Origin: Firmicutes bacterium AF25-13AC
GTDB taxonomy: Bacteria > Bacillota > Clostridia > Lachnospirales > Lachnospiraceae
Length of the DNA: 64,000 bases
Direction of reading: 5' to 3'
Assembly: GCA_003478935.1 (NCBI GenBank)
Contig: QUFP01000007.1
Coordinates: 1-64,000 of the forward strand
In this document: piece after piece, positions 35,890 through 43,932 of the stretch
Layout: every line of letters begins with the position of its first letter
Position numbering within the stretch: position 1 is the stretch's first letter
Translations under genes and position numbers: made by a program
Notes under the pieces: model-generated
Told to the model about the DNA's origin: nothing
What the model saw: only the letters and a program-made list of their open reading frames with translations
Database searches by the model: none

Positions 35890-36786
35890 TTATTTAGTTC
35901 CCTGAGTATAATTTTCATTTACACCCTGCTGAACTGGTGTTGCAGAGAAATCAAGTTTTACACTAGCCTGACCAAGGTTCTTAAAGTTTGTTGTATTGAT
36001 AGTTGAATAATCACCATCATAAAACAGAGTAACATTTACGGTTAAAATTTGATTCGCTGTTACTGCATCACCAAAGGTAGCATCGCTGTTACCAGAAAGT
36101 GAATTGCTTGATTTTGCTGTCTGTGCCCAATGTCCTGCGGTTTCTGACTCAGTTGGAGCAACATACTCCCACAGTTCCCACTCCTGTCCGCAAGATACCA
36201 ATGCACCAACAGCATTAACGATATCATTCTTTACATCTGTACCAGTAGCAGTACCTTTAACGCTCATAGCATCAATTTTTAAGCTGTTAAAAGCACCCTG
36301 ACTAGAGGATACATATACCTGAGAAGTTGAAACATATCCAGTTGTACCAGTTACTAAGGAATCTGTGTGTTTTAAATCATAATAAATTCCTTTTCCTTCT
36401 GCATTAGTCTGAACATCTGACTTACCAGCTTCTTTTGCATATGCTGTCTGCCAAACCAAATTTGCCGGTTCAGTTCCAGCTACCCAGTCAGTCTTTGTTC
36501 CATCTGCAGCCTGATGCGGACGAGATGGATACAATTTAACAGGATTATCTCCCAAAGAAACGGTGGTGGTGGTTTCTGTACCCTTTGCATTTGTGTTATT
36601 AATTGTCAGAAATGCTGCATTTGACTGTGCCGAAATGCTACTTACAGTTGCATCAACCGTATTGTTACTTACAAACCAAGCATACGTACTTGATCCTAAC
36701 GCTACAGCGGCAACGCATACCATGGCAACCGCTGCGCCAAGCTGTTTTTTAAGAGCTTTTACGCTTCCTAAATTTTCTTTCTTCAT
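35890..36786 (-). CDS. SipW-type signal peptide secreted protein (TasA-like)
   Basis: Exported protein of about 298 residues. The start KKENLGSVKALKKQLGAA followed by VCVAAVALGSSTYAWFVSNN is a clear SipW-dependent signal with a Lys-rich n-region. The mature chain is rich in Ser, Thr, Ala and beta strands, with one Cys, and ends VTLFYDGDYSTINTTN then GQASVKLDFSATP, a last pair of strands resembling the position of the WMEG motif in its neighbour. The start at 36786 is fixed by GGAGGAAATTATA. No sipW-like signal peptidase or sortase gene is in the window. A 204-bp fragment of a homologue lies at 33238-33441. Likely a fibre or surface-layer type protein. Confidence 0.8.
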   Translation of the reverse strand: MKKENLGSVKALKKQLGAAVAMVCVAAVALGSSTYAWFVSNNTVDATVSSISAQSNAAFLTINNTNAKGTETTTTVSLGDNPVKLYPSRPHQAADGTKTDWVAGTEPANLVWQTAYAKEAGKSDVQTNAEGKGIYYDLKHTDSLVTGTTGYVSTSQVYVSSSQGAFNSLKIDAMSVKGTATGTDVKNDIVNAVGALVSCGQEWELWEYVAPTESETAGHWAQTAKSSNSLSGNSDATFGDAVTANQILTVNVTLFYDGDYSTINTTNFKNLGQASVKLDFSATPVQQGVNENYTQGTK

Positions 36787-36845
36787 TATAATTTCCTCCA
36801 ATCCTTTACGGCTGAAATGTATATTTCTTTTTATCGGACAAGGCT

Positions 36846-36932
36846 TTTGTATTCAGATCAGGCTCTCACCGGGCCCGGTTAATTGAGTTATCTCCTCTGC
36901 CGTTTTCGGTGAGGATATGATCTCAATACAAA
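36846..36932 (-). promoter_or_regulatory. Large structured 5' leader of the TasA-like operon
   Basis: On the minus strand TTTGTATTGAGATCA pairs with TGATCTGAATACAAA, fourteen pairs with one G-G mismatch. Inside, CTCACCG pairs with CGGTGAG, enclosing about 35 bases that contain GAGGAGATAACTC and the palindrome CCGGGCCCGG. No T-tract follows, so it is not a terminator. It resembles a cis-regulatory RNA, but matches no riboswitch class I could recognise. It ends about 60 bases before the start codon. Confidence 0.55.
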
Positions 36933-37033
36933 TCTATCTTTTATTCGATCTTTTTTATTATTCAGCCGTTGGAAAATTCCCTTGTGGAATCTCCCCCTTA
37001 TATATAATCGGTGGTTGTGGCACCGCTTATATC

Positions 37034-37987
37034 TTACTGATTTCTTCTATTTTCCCAGGTGATTACCCTGTCACTGTAATAACTGTCGTTTGGTGCTTCG
37101 TTTCCGGCGGCATCAATTGGCTTGTCGTCAAACAGTGTATCTTTAATATCGGTAACAAATTTCCATAACAGACTTGACTGATCGTCGTAGTCTGAGTCTA
37201 TATTCATGCTAAGCTCGACGCTTCCTCCGATAATGCGGTCTACGCATTCTGGATCATCGCCTTCCATCCATATTACAATTGTGTATTTATCTACGTTTCC
37301 GACAAGGAAATTTGATTCTTCATAGCTGCACACAATCGTGTCGGACTCAAAATTTACGCATCCTTCTTCTGGCTCTCCATTTGCAGACGGTTCTGCATAA
37401 ACAGTGCGTTCTCCATTTCTCCAGACTGCTACTCGGACTGCTTCTTCTGCACCTTTTGAGCATGAGTCAAGTGTAATGGATGCAACATAGCCTAAATCTT
37501 CCTTTCCTGCATTTCTAAGATAATAGGTGTACGCCATATAGTTTTTTCCATTATGACCGCCCTCTATGTCATCCACATCTTCAGGAATATCGTCAATTGA
37601 GATGTTTGTCGCATCTTTTACTGTGCTTGCAGTAAGTCGTGCTGTCGCACCCTTGAAGTCTCCATTATCTGCTATACTGACACCCTTTCTGTACAGCTCC
37701 AGTCGGTTCAGGTTAATAGTGAAGTTGCCCATCTTCTCCTGCATAAATGCAGTAACAAAGAGGATGCAGACAACTAGCATTAACGTTAATAGAAGTAACT
37801 GCAGCTTGTCAAGACGAAGCAGGGCAGCTCCAAGTTTTCGGCGCTTTCTATGAGGCATATACATGCTGACGATATCTTCCATATCTTCTGGCTTTAAATC
37901 GTCACCATATTTTTGCATCAAAGCTTCAAGCTCTTCGATACGTATAATTTGATCCGTCTTTTGTTTTTTATTTTTTCTTAGTTTCAT
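37034..37987 (-). CDS. Single-span membrane protein with extracellular WMEG-motif domain
   Basis: Protein of 317 residues not assigned to a known family. A basic, partly helical cytoplasmic part (1-58, with MQKYGDDLKPEDMEDIVSMY) is followed by one membrane span (about 61-82, LLLLTLMLVVCILFVTAF) and an extracellular beta-rich domain. That domain includes YTIVIWMEGDDPECVDRIIG, the same motif as in the TasA-like protein at 34793-35797, and an acidic tail. It begins five bases after the PilZ gene stop with no strong own ribosome binding site, so translation is probably coupled. Inference: it links the c-di-GMP receptor or the membrane to assembly of the SipW-type secreted proteins, perhaps as an anchor subunit. 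Confidence 0.6.
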   Translation of the reverse strand: MKLRKNKKQKTDQIIRIEELEALMQKYGDDLKPEDMEDIVSMYMPHRKRRKLGAALLRLDKLQLLLLTLMLVVCILFVTAFMQEKMGNFTINLNRLELYRKGVSIADNGDFKGATARLTASTVKDATNISIDDIPEDVDDIEGGHNGKNYMAYTYYLRNAGKEDLGYVASITLDSCSKGAEEAVRVAVWRNGERTVYAEPSANGEPEEGCVNFESDTIVCSYEESNFLVGNVDKYTIVIWMEGDDPECVDRIIGGSVELSMNIDSDYDDQSSLLWKFVTDIKDTLFDDKPIDAAGNEAPNDSYYSDRVITWENRRNQ

Positions 37988-37992
37988 GACAT

Positions 37993-38676
37993 TTACAGCT
38001 TATACCTTTTCTTTACATAAGCCACATATTCCTGCATCTGTTTGCGCTCTTCAAGGTCTGCAAAGCGCAACTGAATACCTGCTACAAAACGAAAAGCACC
38101 GCCTTTTGGCAGTTCACGCATCCAGCAGACAACTCCGACTACATCATGTGATTTCTGTCCGGATGATACCGTTCCTATTCGTGGCAGCGTGAAGATACAG
38201 CTTTCTCCAACATCAAACCAATGGTTCATGTAAACAGCAAGACCATTGTTGGAGATATCCATTGTCTGTCCCTGCTCCTTATCTATTTCACCGTCTGAGT
38301 TGAGTGCCCATGTATCCTGCATGAATTGAACTGGAAGTTCAATCTTCATACGGACATCAATACGTTTGATTAACTGTCGCTGCTCTGTGACACGGCGAAC
38401 CTTCCAATAACGGCGTATACCCTCTTTTACCGTATCATCTACATAGCCTGCAATGATCTGTGCATTATCGCCATCTCCATATTGGAACAGCATCTTCTGA
38501 GTATCTTCTGGAATCAGCGCCTTTCCTCCAACCATTGGAACTGATACAAGAAACGCTGACTCGTCAATCGCCTTATTAAATGTGCATACCATATTAAATT
38601 TTGGTTCCTGACCGACTGGTGCGTCATATGCCACACGCATCTTTGCCCCGTGTTTGATTTGTAATGTTCCTGCCAT
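37993..38676 (-). CDS. PilZ domain c-di-GMP-binding protein (YcgR-like)
   Basis: Cytosolic protein of 227 residues. The N-terminal part (about 1-98) has the YcgR-like beta-barrel pattern. The PilZ domain follows with the switch RxxxR in KRIDVRMKIELPVQF and the DxSxxG motif in TMDISNNGLAVYM, so c-di-GMP binding residues look intact. The end HDVVGVVCWMRELPKGGAFR then GIQLRFADLEERKQM is typical. Its tight coupling to the membrane protein gene and the closeness of the two secreted fibre-like genes suggest that c-di-GMP controls matrix production at this locus; no flagellar genes are nearby. Confidence 0.85.
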   Translation of the reverse strand: MAGTLQIKHGAKMRVAYDAPVGQEPKFNMVCTFNKAIDESAFLVSVPMVGGKALIPEDTQKMLFQYGDGDNAQIIAGYVDDTVKEGIRRYWKVRRVTEQRQLIKRIDVRMKIELPVQFMQDTWALNSDGEIDKEQGQTMDISNNGLAVYMNHWFDVGESCIFTLPRIGTVSSGQKSHDVVGVVCWMRELPKGGAFRFVAGIQLRFADLEERKQMQEYVAYVKKRYKL

Positions 38677-38859
38677 TTATTCTTTAGCTCCTTGTCTGAT
38701 CTGAGAATTTCCTGTCTGACTTTCCAAAGCTGTTTTACCCAGAACTTAATTTTATAAAAGTGTCATTTTCCGCTGTTTTAGGCGGTTTGTGGCACTTTTC
38801 ACGGCTTCATTTTAACACATAAACATTAGAAAGTCTACTATATTTTTCGTCTCAAAAAA

Positions 38860-38891
38860 GAACAGACAGGGGATTCCCTGCCTGCTCTTTT
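38860..38891 (-). terminator. Terminator of the purA operon
   Basis: Minus strand GAGCAGGCAGGG/CCCTGTCTGTTC with short loop, flanked by A- and T-runs so it could work in both directions. Confidence 0.85.
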
Positions 38892-38903
38892 TATTTGTAA
38901 ATA

Positions 38904-40196
38904 TTACTGTAACTTTGACTCTCTGTGGATGATCTCTTCTCTTCCCGGTCCGTTTGATACGAGTGTGATCGGAACCTGAATCTCCTGCTCGATGGTGTCG
39001 ATATAGTTGCGGCAAGCCTCTGGCAGATCCTCGTAATTGCGGATTCCGCGGATATCGCAGTTCCAGCCTGGCAGTACCTTGTATACCGGCTTTGCCTTCT
39101 CAAGCTTCTGAGTGGTTGGGAAATCCTTTGTTACAACGCCGTCGATCTCATAGCCTACGCACATTGGAATCTCCTTTAAGTAGCCTAACGGGTCAAGTAC
39201 GGTCAGTGCAACGTTTGTTGCTCCCTGCATACGGCAGCCATATCTTGTTGCAACTGCATCAAACCAGCCAACACGTCTCGGACGGCCTGTTGTAGCACCA
39301 AACTCACCCTTATCACCACCGCGCTTACGAAGCTCATCAGCCTCCTCACCGAAGATCTCGCTGACAAATGCACCTGCGCCTACTGCACTAGAATATGCCT
39401 TTGCAACTGTTGTGATCTCATTGATCTCATATGGCGGGATACCTGCGCCGATTGCACCGTATGCTGCTAATGGAGAGGAAGAAGTTACCATCGGGTAAAT
39501 ACCGTGATCTGGATCCTTTAAGGTACCAAGCTGTCCCTCTAACAGAATCTTCTTTCCTTCCTTGATTGCCTGATGCAGGTAAAGTCCTGTATCTGCTACG
39601 TAAGGAGCGATCATCTCCTTGTATTCCATAAGTGTATTGAAAATCTCATCTGCATTTAATGGATCCTTGTGGTACAGATGAACAAGCATAACATTCTTTA
39701 AGGTGCAGATGCGCTCGCACTTTTCCTTTAACTCGTCCATATCTCCGAACAGCTCACTTACCTGGAAGCCAATCTTTGCATACTTATCAGAGTAGAACGG
39801 AGCGATACCTGAACGTGTGGAACCAAAGGACTTTCCTGCCAGACGCTCTTCCTCGTAGGTATCCAGTGCTACATGATATGGCATCAGGATCTGTGCACGA
39901 TCAGAAACCATAATGTTTGGCTTCGGAACGCCCTGCTCAGTTAAGCTGTTCAACTCCTTTACAAAATACGGAATGTTCAGTGCAACACCATTTCCAATGA
40001 TGTTTACAGTGTGCTGTGAGAACACACCGGATGGAAGAAGATGCATTGCAAATCTTCCATAATTGTTGATAATTGTATGTCCAGCGTTGCTTCCGCCCTG
40101 GAAACGGATTACAATGTCAGACTCCTGTGCTAACATATCAGTAATTTTACCTTTGCCCTCGTCGCCCCAATTGGCGCCTACAATTGCTCTTGCCAT
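38904..40196 (-). CDS. purA: Adenylosuccinate synthetase
   Basis: Converts IMP, aspartate and GTP to adenylosuccinate, the first AMP-specific step. Length 430. Signatures are GANWGDEGKGKITDMLAQ with the GTP-loop and catalytic Asp, GGSNAGHTI with catalytic His, EGQLGTLKDPDHGIYPMVTS, and GATTGRPRRVGWFDAVATRY. Residue PVTLVSNGPGREEII-like ending matches. It follows purB by 19 bases, so purF, purB and purA form one operon. Confidence 0.97.
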   Translation of the reverse strand: MARAIVGANWGDEGKGKITDMLAQESDIVIRFQGGSNAGHTIINNYGRFAMHLLPSGVFSQHTVNIIGNGVALNIPYFVKELNSLTEQGVPKPNIMVSDRAQILMPYHVALDTYEEERLAGKSFGSTRSGIAPFYSDKYAKIGFQVSELFGDMDELKEKCERICTLKNVMLVHLYHKDPLNADEIFNTLMEYKEMIAPYVADTGLYLHQAIKEGKKILLEGQLGTLKDPDHGIYPMVTSSSPLAAYGAIGAGIPPYEINEITTVAKAYSSAVGAGAFVSEIFGEEADELRKRGGDKGEFGATTGRPRRVGWFDAVATRYGCRMQGATNVALTVLDPLGYLKEIPMCVGYEIDGVVTKDFPTTQKLEKAKPVYKVLPGWNCDIRGIRNYEDLPEACRNYIDTIEQEIQVPITLVSNGPGREEIIHRESKLQ

Positions 40197-40215
40197 ATCA
40201 GTTACCTTACCTTTC

Positions 40216-41649
40216 TTATACGTTAATCTCTGCTGTCATACCAAGGTCTTCCTTGTTCTTAGCAAGGATTGGATTTATTACTTCTGTGAGGAAATCCTCT
40301 ACCTGCTCCTTAGAACGTCCTGTGTAACGCTCTGGATTCATGCACTGCTGCAGCTGCTCTTTTGTCAGGTGGAATGTATCATCTGCTGCAATCAAATCAA
40401 GCAGGTTGTTGTCAAGACCGTTTACCTTGACATTACGTCCAGCCTCCATGGACAGCTGGCGGATCTTCTCATGCAGCTCCTGACGGTCTCCGCCTTCCTT
40501 TACTGCATCCATCATGATATTCTCTGTTGCCATAAATGGAAGCTCTGCCATCAGATGCTTGTGAATTACCTTCTCATAAACAACCATTCCGTCTACGATA
40601 TTCAGATAAAGATCCAGAATACCGTCAACTGCCAAAAAGCCCTCTGGAATACTGATTCTCTTGTTTGCAGAATCGTCAAGTGTACGCTCAAACCACTGAG
40701 TTGAAGCGACAAGCATCGGATTCATAGCATCTGAGATCACATAGTCTGCCAAAGAAGCAATACGCTCACTTCTCATTGGATTTCTCTTATATGCCATTGC
40801 AGAAGAACCGATCTGATGCTTCTCAAATGGTTCCTCTACCTCCTTTAAGTGCTGCAGAAGACGCACATCGTTTGTAAACTTATGTGCACTCATTGCAATA
40901 CCAGCCAGTACATTTAATACACGGCTGTCTACCTTACGGGAGTAGGTCTGTCCAGAAACAGGATATACACCAGCAAAGCCCATCTTATCTGCGATCATCT
41001 GATCCAGTTTTCTGATTTTTGCATGATCACCGTCAAACAGCTCCATGAAGGATGCCTGTGTACCTGTTGTTCCCTTAGAGCCAAGAAGCTTTAAGGAATC
41101 GATTACATAGCAGATATCCTCATAATCCTGCACAAGCTCCATCATCCAAAGCGTTGCACGCTTTCCGACTGTGGTTGGCTGTGCCGGCTGGAAATGAGTA
41201 AATGCCAGTGTCGGCAGCGCCTTGTAGCGGTCTGCAAACTTTGCCAGCTCAGCAATGACATTGACTAACTTCTTCTTTACAAGCTGCAGTCCCTCACGCA
41301 TGATGATCATATCAGTGTTGTCACCTACATAGCAACTGGTTGCACCCAGATGGATGATACCCTTTGCCTTTGGACATTGTACACCATATGCATAAACGTG
41401 AGACATAACATCGTGACGAACTTCCTTCTCTCTCGCCTTTGCAACATCATAATTGATATCATTCTGATGCTCTTTAAGCTCAGCGATCTGCTCGTCTGTA
41501 ATATTTAATCCCAGCTCCTTCTCGCTCTCTGCAAGTGCGATCCACAGCTTTCTCCATGTGGTAAACTTCTTATCCTGTGAAAAAATATATTGCATTTCCT
41601 TGCTGGCATAGCGCTCGGAAAGTGGGCTTGTATAACGATCTGTTGCCAT
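40216..41649 (-). CDS. purB: Adenylosuccinate lyase
   Basis: Fumarase-superfamily lyase of 477 residues that acts twice in purine synthesis: SAICAR to AICAR, and adenylosuccinate to AMP. Conserved segments are RYASKEMQYIFSQDKKFTTW, HLGATSCYVGDNTD, LAFTHFQPAQPTTVGKR (catalytic His) and the signature loop GSSAMAYKRNPMRSERI with the catalytic Ser. The C-terminal helix bundle (NLLDLIAADDTFHL) is complete. It lies between purF and purA, 28 bases after purF. Confidence 0.96.
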   Translation of the reverse strand: MATDRYTSPLSERYASKEMQYIFSQDKKFTTWRKLWIALAESEKELGLNITDEQIAELKEHQNDINYDVAKAREKEVRHDVMSHVYAYGVQCPKAKGIIHLGATSCYVGDNTDMIIMREGLQLVKKKLVNVIAELAKFADRYKALPTLAFTHFQPAQPTTVGKRATLWMMELVQDYEDICYVIDSLKLLGSKGTTGTQASFMELFDGDHAKIRKLDQMIADKMGFAGVYPVSGQTYSRKVDSRVLNVLAGIAMSAHKFTNDVRLLQHLKEVEEPFEKHQIGSSAMAYKRNPMRSERIASLADYVISDAMNPMLVASTQWFERTLDDSANKRISIPEGFLAVDGILDLYLNIVDGMVVYEKVIHKHLMAELPFMATENIMMDAVKEGGDRQELHEKIRQLSMEAGRNVKVNGLDNNLLDLIAADDTFHLTKEQLQQCMNPERYTGRSKEQVEDFLTEVINPILAKNKEDLGMTAEINV

Positions 41650-41677
41650 AGTAAACCAACCTTTCTTCTATATCTTT

Positions 41678-43114
41678 TTACTTTTGATAGTCGCCGCGGA
41701 TGTCCTCTGTTGGCGGATCCAGCGGATATTTGCCATTGAAGCATCCAGTACAAATGCCAAGTCCCTTTGACATTTCATACAGACATTCCTCGTCTAAGTA
41801 TGCGAGGGAATCAGCTCCGATAATCTTACAGATTTCATCTACACTTCTGTTGTGTGCAATCAGCTGATCCTCAGATGGAATATCAGTTCCAAAGTAACAC
41901 GGATGCAAGAACGGCGGTGAGGAGATTCTTACATGAACTTCCTTTGCGCCTGCCTCACGAAGCATACCTACAATACGGTCACTTGTGGTTCCACGCACGA
42001 TTGAGTCATCAATCATGATGACACGCTTTCCCTTTACAGCCTCTGTAAGTACGTTCAGCTTAATGCGAACACTTGACTCGCGGCTGCTTTGCTTTGGCTT
42101 GATAAAGGTTCTGCCAACATAGCTGTTCTTTACAAATGCCATGCCATACGGAATGCCGCTCTCCATCGCATAACCCATAGCTGCGACATTACCAGACTCC
42201 GGAACACCGACAACAAGATCAGCATCAACTGGGTGATGCTTTGCAAGAGAACGTCCTGCAATCAGACGGCTCTCATATACACTTACGCCATCAATATAGG
42301 CATCTGGTCTGGCAAAATAAATATATTCAAAAATACATCTTGCATGCTGCTCCTTTGGGATACACATGCTTCGGTTTGATTCAATTCCTTTTTGTGTGAT
42401 GGTGACAATCTCGCCCGGCTCTACGTCACGGACAAATTCAGCACCGATAGTGTCAAGTGCACAGCTTTCTGATGCCAGTATATAGGCATTGCCACGCTTT
42501 CCGATACACAGCGGTCTAAAGCCATATGGATCTCTTGCTCCAATGAGCTTTCTCGGACTCATGACAACAAGTGAATACGCTCCCTTGATTTTTTTCATCG
42601 CCTCTGCGACAGCTGCCTGTACGGTCGGCTGTTCAACTCTGGCTCTTGCAATCATGTACGCGATAATCTCAGAATCGATTGTCGTCTGAAAGATTGCACC
42701 TGTTCTTGCAAGCTCCTGGCGCAGCTGCGGCGTATTGATCAGGTTGCCATTATGTGCCAGGCCTAGTGTTCCTTTGATGTAGTTTAATACAAGCGGCTGT
42801 GCATTCTCTCTCGTAGAACTACCTGCCGTCGAGTATCTGGTGTGGCCTACACCGATGTTTCCTTTCATTGACTCTAAGTCTTCCGGGGTAAACACCTCGT
42901 TGCACAGACCCATTCCTTTATGACTCAGTACTAGTCCTTTGGGACCGCTAGTGTCGCTTACCGCGATACCGCAGCTCTCCTGACCTCTGTGCTGCAGAGC
43001 AAAAAGACCATAATAAATAGTCGACGCTACGTCATTGCCATCCATGTCGTAAATGCCGAACACGCCGCATTCTTCATGAAGATGGTCATCTACTTCGTAT
43101 TGCTGATGTATCAT
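41678..43114 (-). CDS. purF: Amidophosphoribosyltransferase
   Basis: First committed enzyme of purine synthesis, 478 residues, making phosphoribosylamine from PRPP and glutamine. A short propeptide precedes the nucleophile Cys16 in EECGVFGIYD. The glutaminase part includes ALQHRGQESCGIAV and LAHNGNLIN; the PRPP loop is KRVIMIDDSIVRGTTS; the C-terminal Cys residues (ICTGCFNGKYPL) belong to the 4Fe-4S type found in Bacillota. The start at 43114 follows GGAAGGAAAAGACAA; the longer frame to 43264 runs through the structured leader. First gene of purF-purB-purA. Confidence 0.95.
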   Translation of the reverse strand: MIHQQYEVDDHLHEECGVFGIYDMDGNDVASTIYYGLFALQHRGQESCGIAVSDTSGPKGLVLSHKGMGLCNEVFTPEDLESMKGNIGVGHTRYSTAGSSTRENAQPLVLNYIKGTLGLAHNGNLINTPQLRQELARTGAIFQTTIDSEIIAYMIARARVEQPTVQAAVAEAMKKIKGAYSLVVMSPRKLIGARDPYGFRPLCIGKRGNAYILASESCALDTIGAEFVRDVEPGEIVTITQKGIESNRSMCIPKEQHARCIFEYIYFARPDAYIDGVSVYESRLIAGRSLAKHHPVDADLVVGVPESGNVAAMGYAMESGIPYGMAFVKNSYVGRTFIKPKQSSRESSVRIKLNVLTEAVKGKRVIMIDDSIVRGTTSDRIVGMLREAGAKEVHVRISSPPFLHPCYFGTDIPSEDQLIAHNRSVDEICKIIGADSLAYLDEECLYEMSKGLGICTGCFNGKYPLDPPTEDIRGDYQK

Positions 43115-43263
43115 TTGTCTTTTCCTTCCTGTTGTTGTGACATTCTCACACAGACGAAGCCCTTTTACCATTTGCTTCGCCAGCCTAGGTTTCATGGTGC
43201 CTTTACGCTTCTTGCAGTCTTTTCTGCCAAACGTACACGAATAAACCTGCCGCATGGACACCA
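43115..43263 (-). promoter_or_regulatory. Structured leader of the purF operon
   Basis: About 150-base leader. GGTGTC/GGCACC, GGCGAAGC/GCTTCGTC and TGTGA/TCACA can pair on the minus strand. No purine, ZTP or PRPP riboswitch consensus was recognised. It may hold an unrecognised regulatory RNA. Confidence 0.4.
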
Positions 43264-43269
43264 CCCCTA

Positions 43270-43298
43270 ATTATATATGACTGCCTGTCGAAAATCAA
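43270..43298 (-). promoter_or_regulatory. Promoter of purF
   Basis: Minus strand TTGATT (43293-43298), 17-base spacer, TATAAT (43270-43275). Confidence 0.75.
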
Positions 43299-43327
43299 GA
43301 TGAAATTAGCCAAATTTCATGTTTTGC

Positions 43328-43813
43328 TTAGTACCCGAATGTGCCCTCTAGTGATTCATCCTTTTCAATCCAGTCTGCTACCTTTACGACTCGGTAATTA
43401 TCTTTATCATCACGCACATATACGGTCTCGATACCTGCATTTATGATCATTCGCTTACACATGGAGCAGCTGTTGGAATTTTTTACATATTCACCTGTAT
43501 CTGCTTCTACTCCTGTCAAATATAAAGAGCTTCCGATCATCTGATCTCTTGATGCACTGATTATGGCATTTGCCTCAGCATGAACGCTTCTGCACAATTC
43601 ATAGCGCTCACCCCTTGGAATCTGAAGTTTCTGTCGGATACAAAACCCCAAATCAGTACAGTTTTTGCGTCCTCGCGGGGAACCGACATAGCCAGTAGAT
43701 ACCACCTCATCATTTTTTACGATAACAGCACCGTAGCGGCGTCTAAGGCAGGTTCCTCGTTGGGATACGATCTCTGCCAGATCCAGATAGTAATTGACTT
43801 TATCACGTCTCAT
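43328..43813 (-). CDS. dCMP deaminase (ComEB-like)
   Basis: Zinc-dependent deaminase of 161 residues converting dCMP to dUMP for thymidylate synthesis. The zinc ligands are in CRSVHAEANAIISAS (His and catalytic Glu) and SNSCSMCKRMIINAGI (two Cys). An N-terminal YYLDLAEIVSQRGTCLRRRY segment is typical. The start has AGAAGG nine bases upstream. A perfect palindrome (AGTTAACGTTAACT) lies 21 bases before the start. Confidence 0.92.
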   Translation of the reverse strand: MRRDKVNYYLDLAEIVSQRGTCLRRRYGAVIVKNDEVVSTGYVGSPRGRKNCTDLGFCIRQKLQIPRGERYELCRSVHAEANAIISASRDQMIGSSLYLTGVEADTGEYVKNSNSCSMCKRMIINAGIETVYVRDDKDNYRVVKVADWIEKDESLEGTFGY

Positions 43814-43833
43814 GCAATATTACCTTCTTTCCC

Positions 43834-43847
43834 AGTTAACGTTAACT
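43834..43847. promoter_or_regulatory. Perfect 14-bp palindrome AGTTAACGTTAACT
   Basis: Positioned in the leader of the dCMP deaminase gene. Its AACGTT centre resembles LacI-family operators, including those near 14.5 kb. Function is inferred only. Confidence 0.4.
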
Positions 43848-43883
43848 GTTAATGTCTTCGTTTCTTACGGTTATAATACACGA

Positions 43884-43917
43884 AAATAAGACCGCCTGTC
43901 AACTCTGACAGACGGCC
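43884..43917 (-). terminator. Terminator of the NlpC/P60 gene
   Basis: Minus strand GGCCGTCTGTCA/TGACAGGCGGTC with GAGT loop, followed by TTATTTT. Confidence 0.88.
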
Positions 43918-43932
43918 TTGAATTTTAACTAT

